Of a stretch of DNA of 7,695 nt, positions 1 to 6,433 are shown piece by piece (position 1 is the first letter of the stretch; each line of letters opens with the position of its first letter). The stretch lies in contig CACYDL010000006.1 in assembly GCA_902773195.1 (NCBI GenBank), positions 1-7,695 on the forward strand, in the 5' to 3' direction. The stretch is from an uncultured Lachnospiraceae bacterium. Lineage in GTDB: Bacteria; Bacillota_A; Clostridia; Lachnospirales; Lachnospiraceae. The notes below the pieces were generated by a model. The model saw only the letters and a list, made by a program, of their open reading frames with translations. It was not told the DNA's origin and did no database searches. A program made the translations under genes and the position numbers.

Positions 1-29
1 CATCGGATGGCGGTTGCCGTGAACATGGT

Positions 30-75
30 AATGGCCGGCCGTTCCGTTTGATACTACGCGGATCGGCCGGCCATT
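30..75. other. Long GC-rich hairpin beyond the 3' end of the isomerase gene
   Basis: A perfect 12-bp inverted repeat (AATGGCCGGCCG at 30-41, CGGCCGGCCATT at 64-75) encloses a 22-nt loop. The loop can form three more pairs (CCG 44-46 with CGG 59-61). It lies about 18 nt past the stop codon of the minus-strand isomerase gene. There is no T tract on either side, so it is not a classical intrinsic terminator. It may still act as a 3' stability structure or a weak bidirectional terminator. No gene is supported in 1-92. Confidence 0.5.
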
Positions 76-92
76 CTCATCACTGAGAAGAA

Positions 93-533
93 TTATCTTT
101 CGTTGTCATACTTTCTGAAGGCGTCAACCTTGTCCTGAGAGGCGCAGCCCGGGACAAACTCATTCGTCAGGAAGGCGCGCGTGAGCTCCTCGCGGACCTT
201 GCTTCCGATCGTGAAGGCGCCCATGCAGGCGATATTCGCGTCGTTGCTGAGGCGGGCCCTCTTCGCGGAATGGATATCGGAGATCAGAGCGGCGTAAGCG
301 CCCTTCACCTTGTTGGCCGAGATGGACACGCCGATTCCGGTTCCGCAGATCAGAATACCGCGGTCATACTCTCCGGCGGCCACGGCCTCCGCTACCTTGA
401 TGGATACGTTGGCGTAGATGGGATCTTCACTGCCGAAGTCTGTGACATCGCCCAGATTTTCTTTGGCGATGAAAGCCATCAGTTCTTCCTTTGCCTGCTG
501 CGCGTTGGGATCGCAGCCGATTGCGATTTTCAT
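93..533 (-). CDS. RpiB/LacA/LacB-family sugar-phosphate isomerase with altered active site
   Basis: This is a 146-aa cytosolic aldose-ketose phosphate isomerase of the RpiB/LacAB family, of usual length. The start is the ATG at 533, because AAAGGAGG sits 9 nt upstream; a longer in-frame start at 569 would place this site inside the coding region. The fold signature is clear: MKIAIGCD at the N-terminus and ICGTGIGVSISANKVKG at about 62-78, with the expected catalytic cysteine at C63. Several positions differ from RpiB as I recall it. The GCDH motif is GCDP (P9). The REHND ring-opening histidine region reads RLSND (94-98). The C-terminal arginine-rich phosphate-binding segment is replaced by PGCASQDKVDAF. 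The substrate is therefore probably not ribose 5-phosphate; a tetrulose or other ketose phosphate is possible but unproven. It is divergent from the SorC regulator and is likely part of the same locus. Confidence 0.9.
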   Translation of the reverse strand: MKIAIGCDPNAQQAKEELMAFIAKENLGDVTDFGSEDPIYANVSIKVAEAVAAGEYDRGILICGTGIGVSISANKVKGAYAALISDIHSAKRARLSNDANIACMGAFTIGSKVREELTRAFLTNEFVPGCASQDKVDAFRKYDNER

Positions 534-542
534 GGGTGTGGT

Positions 543-548
543 CCTCCT
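543..548 (-). promoter_or_regulatory. Ribosome binding site that fixes the isomerase start
   Basis: The minus strand reads AAAGGAGGAC here, a near-perfect Shine-Dalgarno sequence 9 nt before the ATG at 533. It selects that start over the in-frame upstream ATG at 569. Confidence 0.85.
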
Positions 549-574
549 TTGCGGCTGAAGTTTTATCACTCATT

Positions 575-603
575 AATATAGCATAGAACGGGTTTTTTTG
601 AAA
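575..603 (-). promoter_or_regulatory. Candidate promoter of the isomerase gene (extended -10)
   Basis: On the minus strand, TGCTATATT (583-575) is a good extended -10 element. The hexamer 17 nt upstream, TTTCAA (603-598), is a poor -35. Transcription would start near 568, giving a leader of about 35 nt. The opposite-strand TATACT at 604-609 could be a -10 for the SorC gene, but no convincing -35 accompanies it. Confidence 0.45.
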
Positions 604-621
604 TATACTTGCAGGCATTAA

Positions 622-638
622 CGGGAAAAGAAATCCCG
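622..638. promoter_or_regulatory. Inverted repeat, possible operator in the divergent promoter region
   Basis: CGGGA (622-626) and TCCCG (634-638) form a perfect dyad with a 7-nt A-rich spacer, midway between the divergent isomerase and SorC genes. A SorC-type regulator usually binds next to its own gene, so this is a candidate site. The dyad is short and could be chance. Confidence 0.3.
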
Positions 639-658
639 AAGAGCGGAGCTTTCGTCTG

Positions 659-689
659 ATAATCTGATACCGGAGGGAGCGCAGATTAT
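659..689 (+). promoter_or_regulatory. Hairpin enclosing the SorC regulator's ribosome binding site and start
   Basis: ATAATCTG (659-666) and CAGATTAT (682-689) are perfect 8-bp inverted repeats. The 15-nt loop contains the Shine-Dalgarno GGAGGG (672-677), and the downstream arm includes the first two bases of the ATG at 688. In RNA this could limit translation initiation; in DNA it could be an autoregulatory operator. TCTGATA is also directly repeated at 655-661 and 663-669. Confidence 0.4.
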
Positions 690-1644
690 GGATAAGAATC
701 TCTACATTAAAATTGCCTACTGGTACTATCACCGGGGCCTGACCCAGGATGAGATCGCCAGACGCCTGTCCCTGACCCGGCAGAAGGTGAACCTGATCAT
801 CAAGTCCCTCGTCGACCTGGACATCGTGACGATCACCGTCCACGGCTATGAGCAGAACGAGGTCGAGCTGGAATGTGAGATCGAGCAGGCCTTCAGCCTG
901 GACAAGTGCATCGTGGCGTCAGATTACGGGGAGAAGGAAGCCGCTTTTTACAAGGTGATGAACGTCGCGGCCCAGTACCTGGACTCCGCGATCCGCCAGG
1001 GGGCGAGCGTCGGCATGTCCTGGGGGCGGTCCCTGGCCGAGACCGTCAAGCAGATGAACTACCACAAGCGCAGCGACTGCACCGTCGTCCAGCTGATGGG
1101 CGCCCAGAACATCGACCAGAAGCGGGAGAAATCCGACGAGCTCGTCAGGGGCCTGGCCAACAAGCTGGACTGCGCGAGCTTCATGCTGTACGCTCCCGTG
1201 ATCGTCATGCACGCCCAGACCAAGAAATGGCTGATGAAGGAGAGGAATTTCCGCCAGTGGCAGGAGCAGATCCGGCACTGCGACGTGGCGATTCTCGGGA
1301 TCGGCGAGCTCACGGAAACCGCCACGATGTGCACCCGCGGCTTCATCACGAAGGAGGAAATCCGCCTGCTCCGCAGGGAAGGCTTCGTGGCGGATCTGTG
1401 CATGAATCCGCTGAGGCCCGACGGGAGCAGCGACGGGTGCCCGATCAGCGACCGGCTGATCACGGCGGGCATGGACTGCCTGCGGGACATCCCGGAGACC
1501 ATCGCGGTCGCGGTCGGGGAGCAGAAGGTGGCTTCCATCGCCGCCGCGCTCCGCTCCGGCTGCATCAATACCCTCATTACAGACGTGACGACGGCGCGGC
1601 TTCTGATGGAGAAGCAGACGAAAACCCGGACGGCGCGGAAATGA
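688..1644 (+). CDS. SorC/DeoR-type sugar-binding transcriptional regulator
   Basis: This 318-aa protein has the full length and layout of SorC-family regulators. The N-terminal helix-turn-helix covers roughly residues 15-50 (LTQDEIARRLSLTRQKVNLIIKSL region). A sugar-phosphate-binding domain related to GlcN6P isomerase fills about 60-312. Family hallmarks are visible: GMSWGR at 109-114 (usual GVSWG), ILGIGEL in the middle, and AVAVGEQK at 273-280 followed by the NTLITDVTTARLLME ending. Known members (SorC, DeoR, CggR, EryD) respond to phosphorylated sugars and control adjacent catabolic genes, so it probably controls the downstream kinase operon and the divergent isomerase. The start is supported by GGAGGG 10 nt upstream. 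The effector is unknown. EryD-type regulation is one option given the neighbouring kinase and RpiB-like isomerase, but this is inference. Confidence 0.92.
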   Translation: MDKNLYIKIAYWYYHRGLTQDEIARRLSLTRQKVNLIIKSLVDLDIVTITVHGYEQNEVELECEIEQAFSLDKCIVASDYGEKEAAFYKVMNVAAQYLDSAIRQGASVGMSWGRSLAETVKQMNYHKRSDCTVVQLMGAQNIDQKREKSDELVRGLANKLDCASFMLYAPVIVMHAQTKKWLMKERNFRQWQEQIRHCDVAILGIGELTETATMCTRGFITKEEIRLLRREGFVADLCMNPLRPDGSSDGCPISDRLITAGMDCLRDIPETIAVAVGEQKVASIAAALRSGCINTLITDVTTARLLMEKQTKTRTARK

Positions 1645-1717
1645 CGCCGCCGAAGAAGGACGGAACGGCAGGGTGACCCGGCCGGGGGAGACAGGAGCTG
1701 CAGGACGACCCAGCCGC

Positions 1718-1723
1718 AGGAGG
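1718..1723 (+). promoter_or_regulatory. Ribosome binding site that fixes the kinase start
   Basis: AGGAGG lies 9 nt before the ATG at 1733. It selects that start over the in-frame GTG at 1673, which has no such site and would add 20 arginine-rich residues before the conserved N-terminus. Confidence 0.85.
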
Positions 1724-1732
1724 CGGCAGAAA

Positions 1733-3277
1733 ATGAAGTATCTGATTGGAATTGACGCCGGAACGACGAACGTCAAGGCGGTCCTGTTCAACGAGACGGG
1801 AGAGGAGATCGGCACCGCCAGCCGGGAGAACGAGACATTTCAGGACAGCGCGAACCGCGCGGAGCAGGATATGGAGGCGGTCTGGGAACACGCCAGGGCG
1901 TGCCTCTCGGAGATCGCGTCCCGGTTTCCAAAGGAATGCGCGGACCTGCTGGCCATCGGAGTCACCGGCCAGGGAGAGGGCTTCTGGGCCATCGATGAGG
2001 AAGGGAAGCCTCTGCAGAGGGCCATCCTGTGGCGGGACGGCCGTGCCGTCGAGGAGGTAAAGGAACTCACGGAGGTGCATCCGGAGATCGGAAAGCTGTA
2101 CCACGACGTGACGGGCACCCCGCCCCTCACGGGGAATCAGATGATTCTGACCAGGTGGATGCTGGCGAACCGCCCGGACGTCCTCGACAGGGTGTGGAAG
2201 GTGCTCTTCTGCAAGGACTGGATCCGCTACCGGATGACCGGGGAGATTGCCGCGGACGTCACGGACAGTCTGACGTCCCTTCTGGACGTGCAGACCTACG
2301 CCCTGGCGGACCGGGTGCTCGAGGCGCTGGCCCTCACCAAATACAGGGACATCTTCCCGAAGCCTCTCCGGCCGGACGAGAGGGCCGGCACCCTGAAGGA
2401 CGAGCTCGCCGACGAGATGGGATACCCGCGGGGCATACCGGTCATCGCCGGCGCGCTGGACACCTCGGCCACGATGATCGGGCTCGGCGCGATTCACGCC
2501 CGGAGCGCGGCGGTCATCCTCGGCACGACCTGCGCCTGCGAGGTGGTCTTCGACAAGGAGGACTGCCGGTTCGGGGAGGGCATGACGCGCTATGAGAAGC
2601 ATCCGATCGGCGATCTCTTCGTCAATCTCCAGCCCACGAACAACGGGACGCCGAACATCGACTGGATGCTGGATACCATCAGCCCCACCAGGGATTTCAA
2701 CGAGATCGACAGGATCGTGGACGCCGCCCCGGTGGGCAGCAGCGGGGTCATCTATCTTCCCTATATCGGGGTATCCGGGGAGAGGGCTCCCTTCTATCAC
2801 CCCTACGCCCGGGCGGAATTTTTCGGAATGAGCCTGGTCACGACGAGGGAGGACCTGATCCGGGCGGTCTACGAGGGAATCAGCCTGTCCATCCGCGACT
2901 GCCTGGAGGAGATCGGCGCGAAGGGCACCGTGTATCTGGCGGGCGGCGGCGCCAAGAGCCCCGTGTGGTCCCAGATGATCGCGGACGTCTGCGGCTGCGA
3001 GGTGAAAATTCCCTCCGGCAACGAGCAGGGGGCCAAGGGAGCGGCGCTGATGGCCGGCGTGAGCCTGGGGCTCTACCGGGATTACGACGACGCCGTGGAG
3101 AAGGCATGCTCCTTCCGGCACGTCTACCATCCGGATCCCCTCCGCGCGAAAGAGTACGATCTGATCTACAGGCTGTACCGCAAGCTGAGGGAACACAACG
3201 CGGAGGTGTGGAACCTGAGGCATCAGATCAACAAGCAGCTGAAACAGCACAGAATGACATACGGCAAGGAGGACTGA
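1733..3277 (+). CDS. FGGY-family carbohydrate kinase
   Basis: This 514-aa cytosolic ATP-dependent sugar or polyol kinase has the usual length for the family. The N-terminus MKYLIGIDAGTTNVK carries the phosphate-1 loop of the actin-like fold. GVTGQGEGFW follows at about 76-85, with the substrate-contacting pattern W100-x-D102-x-R104. GALDTSATMIGLG has D243 in the position of the catalytic base. The C-terminal FGGY signature GGGAKSPVW begins at 404. Family members phosphorylate xylulose, L-xylulose, ribulose, glycerol, erythritol and others, and I cannot assign the substrate. The GQGEGFW region and the regulator/isomerase neighbours fit an L-xylulose-like or tetritol kinase better than glycerol kinase. 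It starts 88 nt after the regulator, and its last codons contain the ribosome binding site of the next gene, so the two are translated from one mRNA. Confidence 0.93.
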   Translation: MKYLIGIDAGTTNVKAVLFNETGEEIGTASRENETFQDSANRAEQDMEAVWEHARACLSEIASRFPKECADLLAIGVTGQGEGFWAIDEEGKPLQRAILWRDGRAVEEVKELTEVHPEIGKLYHDVTGTPPLTGNQMILTRWMLANRPDVLDRVWKVLFCKDWIRYRMTGEIAADVTDSLTSLLDVQTYALADRVLEALALTKYRDIFPKPLRPDERAGTLKDELADEMGYPRGIPVIAGALDTSATMIGLGAIHARSAAVILGTTCACEVVFDKEDCRFGEGMTRYEKHPIGDLFVNLQPTNNGTPNIDWMLDTISPTRDFNEIDRIVDAAPVGSSGVIYLPYIGVSGERAPFYHPYARAEFFGMSLVTTREDLIRAVYEGISLSIRDCLEEIGAKGTVYLAGGGAKSPVWSQMIADVCGCEVKIPSGNEQGAKGAALMAGVSLGLYRDYDDAVEKACSFRHVYHPDPLRAKEYDLIYRLYRKLREHNAEVWNLRHQINKQLKQHRMTYGKED

Positions 3278-3284
3278 AGCTGTC

Positions 3285-4322
3285 ATGAAAATCTTTTTTT
3301 CGGCAGAGTATGACGAGAAGGAACTGACGCCGCTCTATGAACTGGGAGAGGTGGACAAGCAGGGATGGGCGCTGGGCCTTCCGAAATTCAGCGAGGAGGA
3401 GCTCGCGGAGAAGACGAAGGACGCGGACATCATCATCACCAGCTACGACGACATCACCAGAAAGGTGATCGAGGGAGCGCCCAACCTCCGCCTGATCGCC
3501 TGCACCAGGGCGACGCCGGTCAATGTGGACATACAGGCGGCGAAGGAGAGGAACATTCCCGTCCTCTACACGCCCGGCAGAAACTCGGACTGCACGGCGG
3601 AGATGACCATCGGCCTGATGCTGGCGGTGGCCAGGAACATTCCCCAGGCGTACAGCGCCCTCAAATCCGGCAGGTACACGGCGGATCCCGGGGCGAAAAA
3701 GGAGGAGACCCACGAGGGTCTGCGCAGGGACGTGATCTGGGACATGACGATGGAGTCCCCCTACATGGTTTTCAAGGGCACCCAGCTCAAGGGCAAGACC
3801 CTGGGCATCCTGGGATACGGCAGCATCGGCCGCCGCGTCGGCCGGATCGCCAGGGCGATCGGCATGGAGCTTTTGATCTACGACCCGTACGTGGGAGAGA
3901 TCGACGTCGAGGAGTTCGGCGTGAGGAAGGTGGAGAGCGTCGCGGACCTGATGAAGGAATCGGATTTCGTGACCTGCCACATGAAGGTCACCCCGGAGAC
4001 GACGGGCATCGTCAGCCGGGAGATGATCGCGCTGATGAAGCCGACGGCCTATTTCATCAACGCCTCCAGAGGAGCGATCCTGGACGAGGAGGCGCTGATC
4101 GACGCGCTGCGGGAGAAGAGGATCCGCGGGGCGGCCTTCGACGTCTACGCCAGCGAGCCCATCCGCAGCAACCATCCGTACATCACGGAGCTGGACAACG
4201 TCGTCATCACGCCGCATATCGCCGGCGCCACGGAGGACGTGCTGGTGAACCACACCAGGATGATCGTCGCCGACGTGAAGCGCTTCCTGAGAGGGGAGCA
4301 CATGCTCTATCAGTACCGGTGA
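3285..4322 (+). CDS. D-isomer-specific 2-hydroxyacid dehydrogenase
   Basis: This 345-aa NAD-dependent oxidoreductase belongs to the PGDH/D-lactate dehydrogenase superfamily. The split substrate domain is at about 1-110 plus the C-terminus, and the Rossmann domain covers about 165-300. The dinucleotide loop is G177-x-G179-x-x-G182. D200 at the end of the second strand favours NAD over NADP. The catalytic set is complete: R262 (NASRGA), E291 (ASEP) and H311 (TPHIAG). It starts 7 nt after the kinase stop, with AAGGAGG 12 nt upstream inside the kinase gene. An extended charged and aromatic segment at about 130-168, before the Rossmann domain, looks longer than in standard phosphoglycerate dehydrogenase. 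In this operon it would reduce a 2-keto acid or oxidise a 2-hydroxyacid derived from the sugar. Serine biosynthesis is less likely, because there is no ACT domain and no ser genes nearby. Confidence 0.93.
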   Translation: MKIFFSAEYDEKELTPLYELGEVDKQGWALGLPKFSEEELAEKTKDADIIITSYDDITRKVIEGAPNLRLIACTRATPVNVDIQAAKERNIPVLYTPGRNSDCTAEMTIGLMLAVARNIPQAYSALKSGRYTADPGAKKEETHEGLRRDVIWDMTMESPYMVFKGTQLKGKTLGILGYGSIGRRVGRIARAIGMELLIYDPYVGEIDVEEFGVRKVESVADLMKESDFVTCHMKVTPETTGIVSREMIALMKPTAYFINASRGAILDEEALIDALREKRIRGAAFDVYASEPIRSNHPYITELDNVVITPHIAGATEDVLVNHTRMIVADVKRFLRGEHMLYQYR

Positions 4323-4330
4323 GGAGAACC

Positions 4331-4978
4331 ATGGAGAAAAAGAAGATCAGGCTGATCATTTTTGATATGGACGGCGTCGTGCTGAACAGCGAGCCCTTCC
4401 ACGAGAACGCCAGGCAGGCGATGTTCCGCCGTCTGGGCATCAGGGAGACGGAGGATTTCCCTGAGCCGGTGGGAACCTCCGCCAGCGGCTACTGGCGGCA
4501 GGTGCTGGCGCAGCAGGGACTGACGGGCGATCCCGTCAGCCTCCAGCAGGAGCAGTATCAGCGGGTCGAGGACCAGATCCGGGAGAACCGGCTGGGGCCC
4601 TCGGACGGTCTGCTGGAGGTGTTCGACTGGGCGAGGGCGAACGGCATGAAGATCGGGCTGGCTTCGTCCAGCACCCAGCCGCTGGTCGATCACACGCTGG
4701 AGCTGGTGAATGTCGGGAAATACTTCGACTATGTGGTCTCCGGCGATCAGGTGCCCCGCAAAAAACCGGACCCGGAGATCTACCTCCGGGTCATGGAGAT
4801 GGCCGGCAGCGGTCCCGACGAGACCATCGCCGTGGAGGACACGGCGGCGGGCATCGAGTCCGCCCGCGGCGCGGGGATCTTCTGTTTCGGGTATGACAAC
4901 GAGACCTCGGGACCCCAGGATCTCTCCCGCGCCAGCAGGGTGATCCGGAATCTCAGGGAGGTCATGGACGCGGTGTGA
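4331..4978 (+). CDS. HAD-IA family phosphatase (beta-phosphoglucomutase-like)
   Basis: This 215-aa protein has all four HAD motifs. Motif I is FDMDGVV, with nucleophile D12 and acid/base D14. Motif II is LASSS, with the Ser at 112-114. The motif III lysine lies in KKPDPEIY (K144/K145). Motif IV is EDTAAGIESA (E169, D170). A helical cap of subfamily-I type occupies about 17-85. It would hydrolyse a small phosphorylated metabolite or, less likely, act as a phosphomutase, since the cap sequence PVGTSASGYW is not the usual beta-phosphoglucomutase one. The ATG at 4331 is 8 nt after the dehydrogenase stop. Its GAGGAG ribosome binding site overlaps that stop, with a short 4-nt spacing, so translation is probably coupled. 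It is the last gene of the operon, and I see no intrinsic terminator in the 46-nt gap after it. Confidence 0.9.
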   Translation: MEKKKIRLIIFDMDGVVLNSEPFHENARQAMFRRLGIRETEDFPEPVGTSASGYWRQVLAQQGLTGDPVSLQQEQYQRVEDQIRENRLGPSDGLLEVFDWARANGMKIGLASSSTQPLVDHTLELVNVGKYFDYVVSGDQVPRKKPDPEIYLRVMEMAGSGPDETIAVEDTAAGIESARGAGIFCFGYDNETSGPQDLSRASRVIRNLREVMDAV

Positions 4979-5024
4979 GGAGACGGGAAAGCGTCAGGAC
5001 TCCGTATGGGCAGGCCTGCGGCGG

Positions 5025-6050
5025 TCAGCGCAGCTTCCGGAGCTCCCGGTACACCGCGGAGACCGGCAGCCCGACCACGTTGGCGTAGTCCCCGTTGATT
5101 TTTTCGACGAACGCCGCGAAGGGGCCCTGGATCCCGTAGGCTCCCGCCTTGTCCATGGGCTCGCCGCTCTCGGCGTAAAGCAGTATTTCTTCCTCCGTCA
5201 TCGGCGCCACGCGGACCTCGGTCCGCACGGCAAAGGTGACGGTTTCTTTCTGTCTGCCGGCGTCTTCCGCCCGTATGATCGTGACGCCGGTCATCACCTC
5301 GTGGGTTTTTCCCTGGAGCGCCCGGATCATCTCCGCCGCTTCCTCGTGGGAGCGGGGCTTTCCGAGGATTTTTCCGTCCAGGACGACCACGGTGTCCGCT
5401 CCGAGGATCGTCTCGCCGGAATGGAACTGCCGGGCGACGTCCTCCGCCTTCTGCCGGGAGAGGCCCTTGACGATTTCCTCCGGCGAACGGCCCTCGATCA
5501 CTTCCTCCACCCCGCTCGGAAGAACGGCGGGATCCATGCCGATCTGGTGAAGCAGCTCCCTCCTTCTGGGGGAGGCGGACGCCAGGATCAGAGGCGGGAG
5601 CAGATGCGAGGAGACGAGGGCGTCGTTTTCGTCGTAATGGAGGCGCAGATGGAAAAAGCTCCGGTCCTCCAGCAGATAGTTCAGAAAAATGCGGTCGCCC
5701 TCCCAGAGGGGAAGCGTGAAGACCCGGTCCTTCGGAATCCAGGCAAGATCCCCCTCGCTGCACTCGGCAAGATCCCCCTCAAAGGAATCCGAGGTGTAGA
5801 GATACATGGCCTCGTCCTCCCACCTGTCGCTGACGAAATCGACGACGCCGCGGAGCTTCACGTCCAGAAGGCGGAGTCCCGTCTCCTCCGTGACCTCGCG
5901 CCGGACACATTCCTCCGGAGATTCCCCCGGTTCCACATGGCCGCCGACCCCGATCCATTTTCCCTCGTTGAGGTCATTCTTTTTCTTGGTTCTGTGCAGA
6001 AGAAGATAGGCTCCTTCGTGTTCGATGTAGCAGAGCGTTGTGTCAGTCAT
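5025..6050 (-). CDS. maf: NUDIX hydrolase-Maf nucleotide pyrophosphatase fusion
   Basis: Two complete nucleotide-sanitising enzymes lie in one 341-aa chain. Residues 1 to about 138 form a NUDIX domain with a perfect box, G37-x5-E43-x7-R51-E52-V-x-E55-E56-x-G58-L59. The start TLCYIEHEGAYLLLHR resembles 8-oxo-dGTP diphosphatases of Clostridia. Residues 153-341 form a Maf domain with SASPRR (158-163), GADTVV (217-222, presumed active D219), K231-P232, DKAGAYGIQG (300-309) and GDYANVVGLP (320-329). The AGAYGIQG form is typical of the dTTP/UTP pyrophosphatase type (YhdE) rather than the YceF type, from memory. The product probably removes damaged or non-canonical nucleotides. GGGAGG lies 6 nt before the ATG. 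The frame is continuous through the joint, with no sign of a sequencing artefact. It is convergent with the sugar operon and functionally separate. Confidence 0.93.
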   Translation of the reverse strand: MTDTTLCYIEHEGAYLLLHRTKKKNDLNEGKWIGVGGHVEPGESPEECVRREVTEETGLRLLDVKLRGVVDFVSDRWEDEAMYLYTSDSFEGDLAECSEGDLAWIPKDRVFTLPLWEGDRIFLNYLLEDRSFFHLRLHYDENDALVSSHLLPPLILASASPRRRELLHQIGMDPAVLPSGVEEVIEGRSPEEIVKGLSRQKAEDVARQFHSGETILGADTVVVLDGKILGKPRSHEEAAEMIRALQGKTHEVMTGVTIIRAEDAGRQKETVTFAVRTEVRVAPMTEEEILLYAESGEPMDKAGAYGIQGPFAAFVEKINGDYANVVGLPVSAVYRELRKLR

Positions 6051-6070
6051 GTCCGTCCTCCCGGCCGTTT

Positions 6071-6240
6071 CCCGTGCCGCTGTTATTCCGATGCCGGATC
6101 CTTGCGCCGCTGTTCAGACGCGGCGTCCGTGTCTCCGTTATTCCGAGGCAGTATCCCTGCACCGCTGTTCAGACGCGGTGTCCGTGCCCGCCGTAATTCC
6201 GATGCAGTATCCTTACGCTGCCGCTGTCCTTTCGCGGCAG
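6071..6240. repeat. Three tandem hairpin-bearing units of 55-60 nt
   Basis: Units lie at 6071-6125, 6126-6180 and about 6181-6240. They share a [CT]CCGTG start, an ATTCCGAtGCaGtATCCtT-like middle and a terminal hairpin with a 9-nt loop. The stems are CGCCGC/GCGGCG (6105-6125), CACCGC/GCGGTG (6160-6180) and CTGCCGC/GCGGCAG (6218-6240). Stem positions change in matched pairs (G-C to A-T, C-G to T-A), which suggests selection for the folded form. The array would be transcribed in the 5' leader of the NUDIX-Maf mRNA if the promoter at 6266-6294 is correct. I recognise no known RNA family. Confidence 0.7.
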
Positions 6241-6265
6241 ACGGCCCTTCTGAATTCCACGGAAC

Positions 6266-6294
6266 AGTGTACATGGAGAATCGGAATCCGTCAA
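6266..6294 (-). promoter_or_regulatory. Candidate promoter of the NUDIX-Maf gene
   Basis: On the minus strand, TTGACG (6294-6289) and TACACT (6271-6266) are separated by exactly 17 nt, a good housekeeping-sigma promoter. Transcription would begin near 6259, giving a leader of about 209 nt that contains all three hairpin units. Confidence 0.6.
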
Positions 6295-6400
6295 ATGCCC
6301 GCGGGTACGGACGCCGCTTCCGGGCGGCAGCGGGGGGGGGCCCTCCCGCGACCGGCAAAACGCGGGATCTTCGCGGCGGCGTTTTTTGGAAGAGCCGCCC
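6295..6400. other. GC-rich inter-promoter segment with a G9 run and nested inverted repeats
   Basis: This stretch between the two divergent promoters has no gene. It holds nine consecutive G at 6332-6340 and a perfect 7-bp hairpin, TCCCGCG (6344-6350) with CGCGGGA (6361-6367). A longer-range pairing, ACGCCGC (6311-6317) with GCGGCGT (6376-6382), leads into T at 6382-6387. On the plus strand it resembles a weak terminator that could shield the LacI promoter. Competing pairings (GGGCGGC 6322-6328 with GCCGCCC 6394-6400) make the true fold uncertain. Confidence 0.3.
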
Positions 6401-6429
6401 TTGTCGTTTCCGCGAAAATAGGGTATGAT
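6401..6429 (+). promoter_or_regulatory. Candidate promoter of the LacI-family gene
   Basis: TTGTCG (6401-6406) and TATGAT (6424-6429) are separated by exactly 17 nt, with 4/6 and 5/6 consensus matches. Transcription would start near 6436, giving an unusually long leader of about 238 nt before the LacI start codon. Confidence 0.65.
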
Positions 6430-6433
6430 GCAT

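Noticed and set aside
1..51. Possible C-terminal end of an upstream plus-strand gene (16 codons ending at TGA 49-51)
   Set aside because: Sixteen open codons in GC-rich DNA are not evidence, and I do not recognise the residues. The stop falls inside the hairpin loop, which is only suggestive.
1641..1676. An 11-codon frame whose ATG overlaps the SorC stop as ATGA
   Set aside because: It is very short, has no ribosome binding site of its own, and ends 57 nt before the well-supported kinase start.
1577..3286. A 569-codon minus-strand frame opposite the kinase
   Set aside because: It is the antisense shadow of the FGGY kinase, produced by high-GC codon bias. The kinase frame has all family motifs and this one has none.
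4979..5024. Bidirectional terminator between the convergent HAD and NUDIX-Maf genes
   Set aside because: Only a 10-bp palindrome (5010-5019) and weak short stems are present, with no T tract on either strand.
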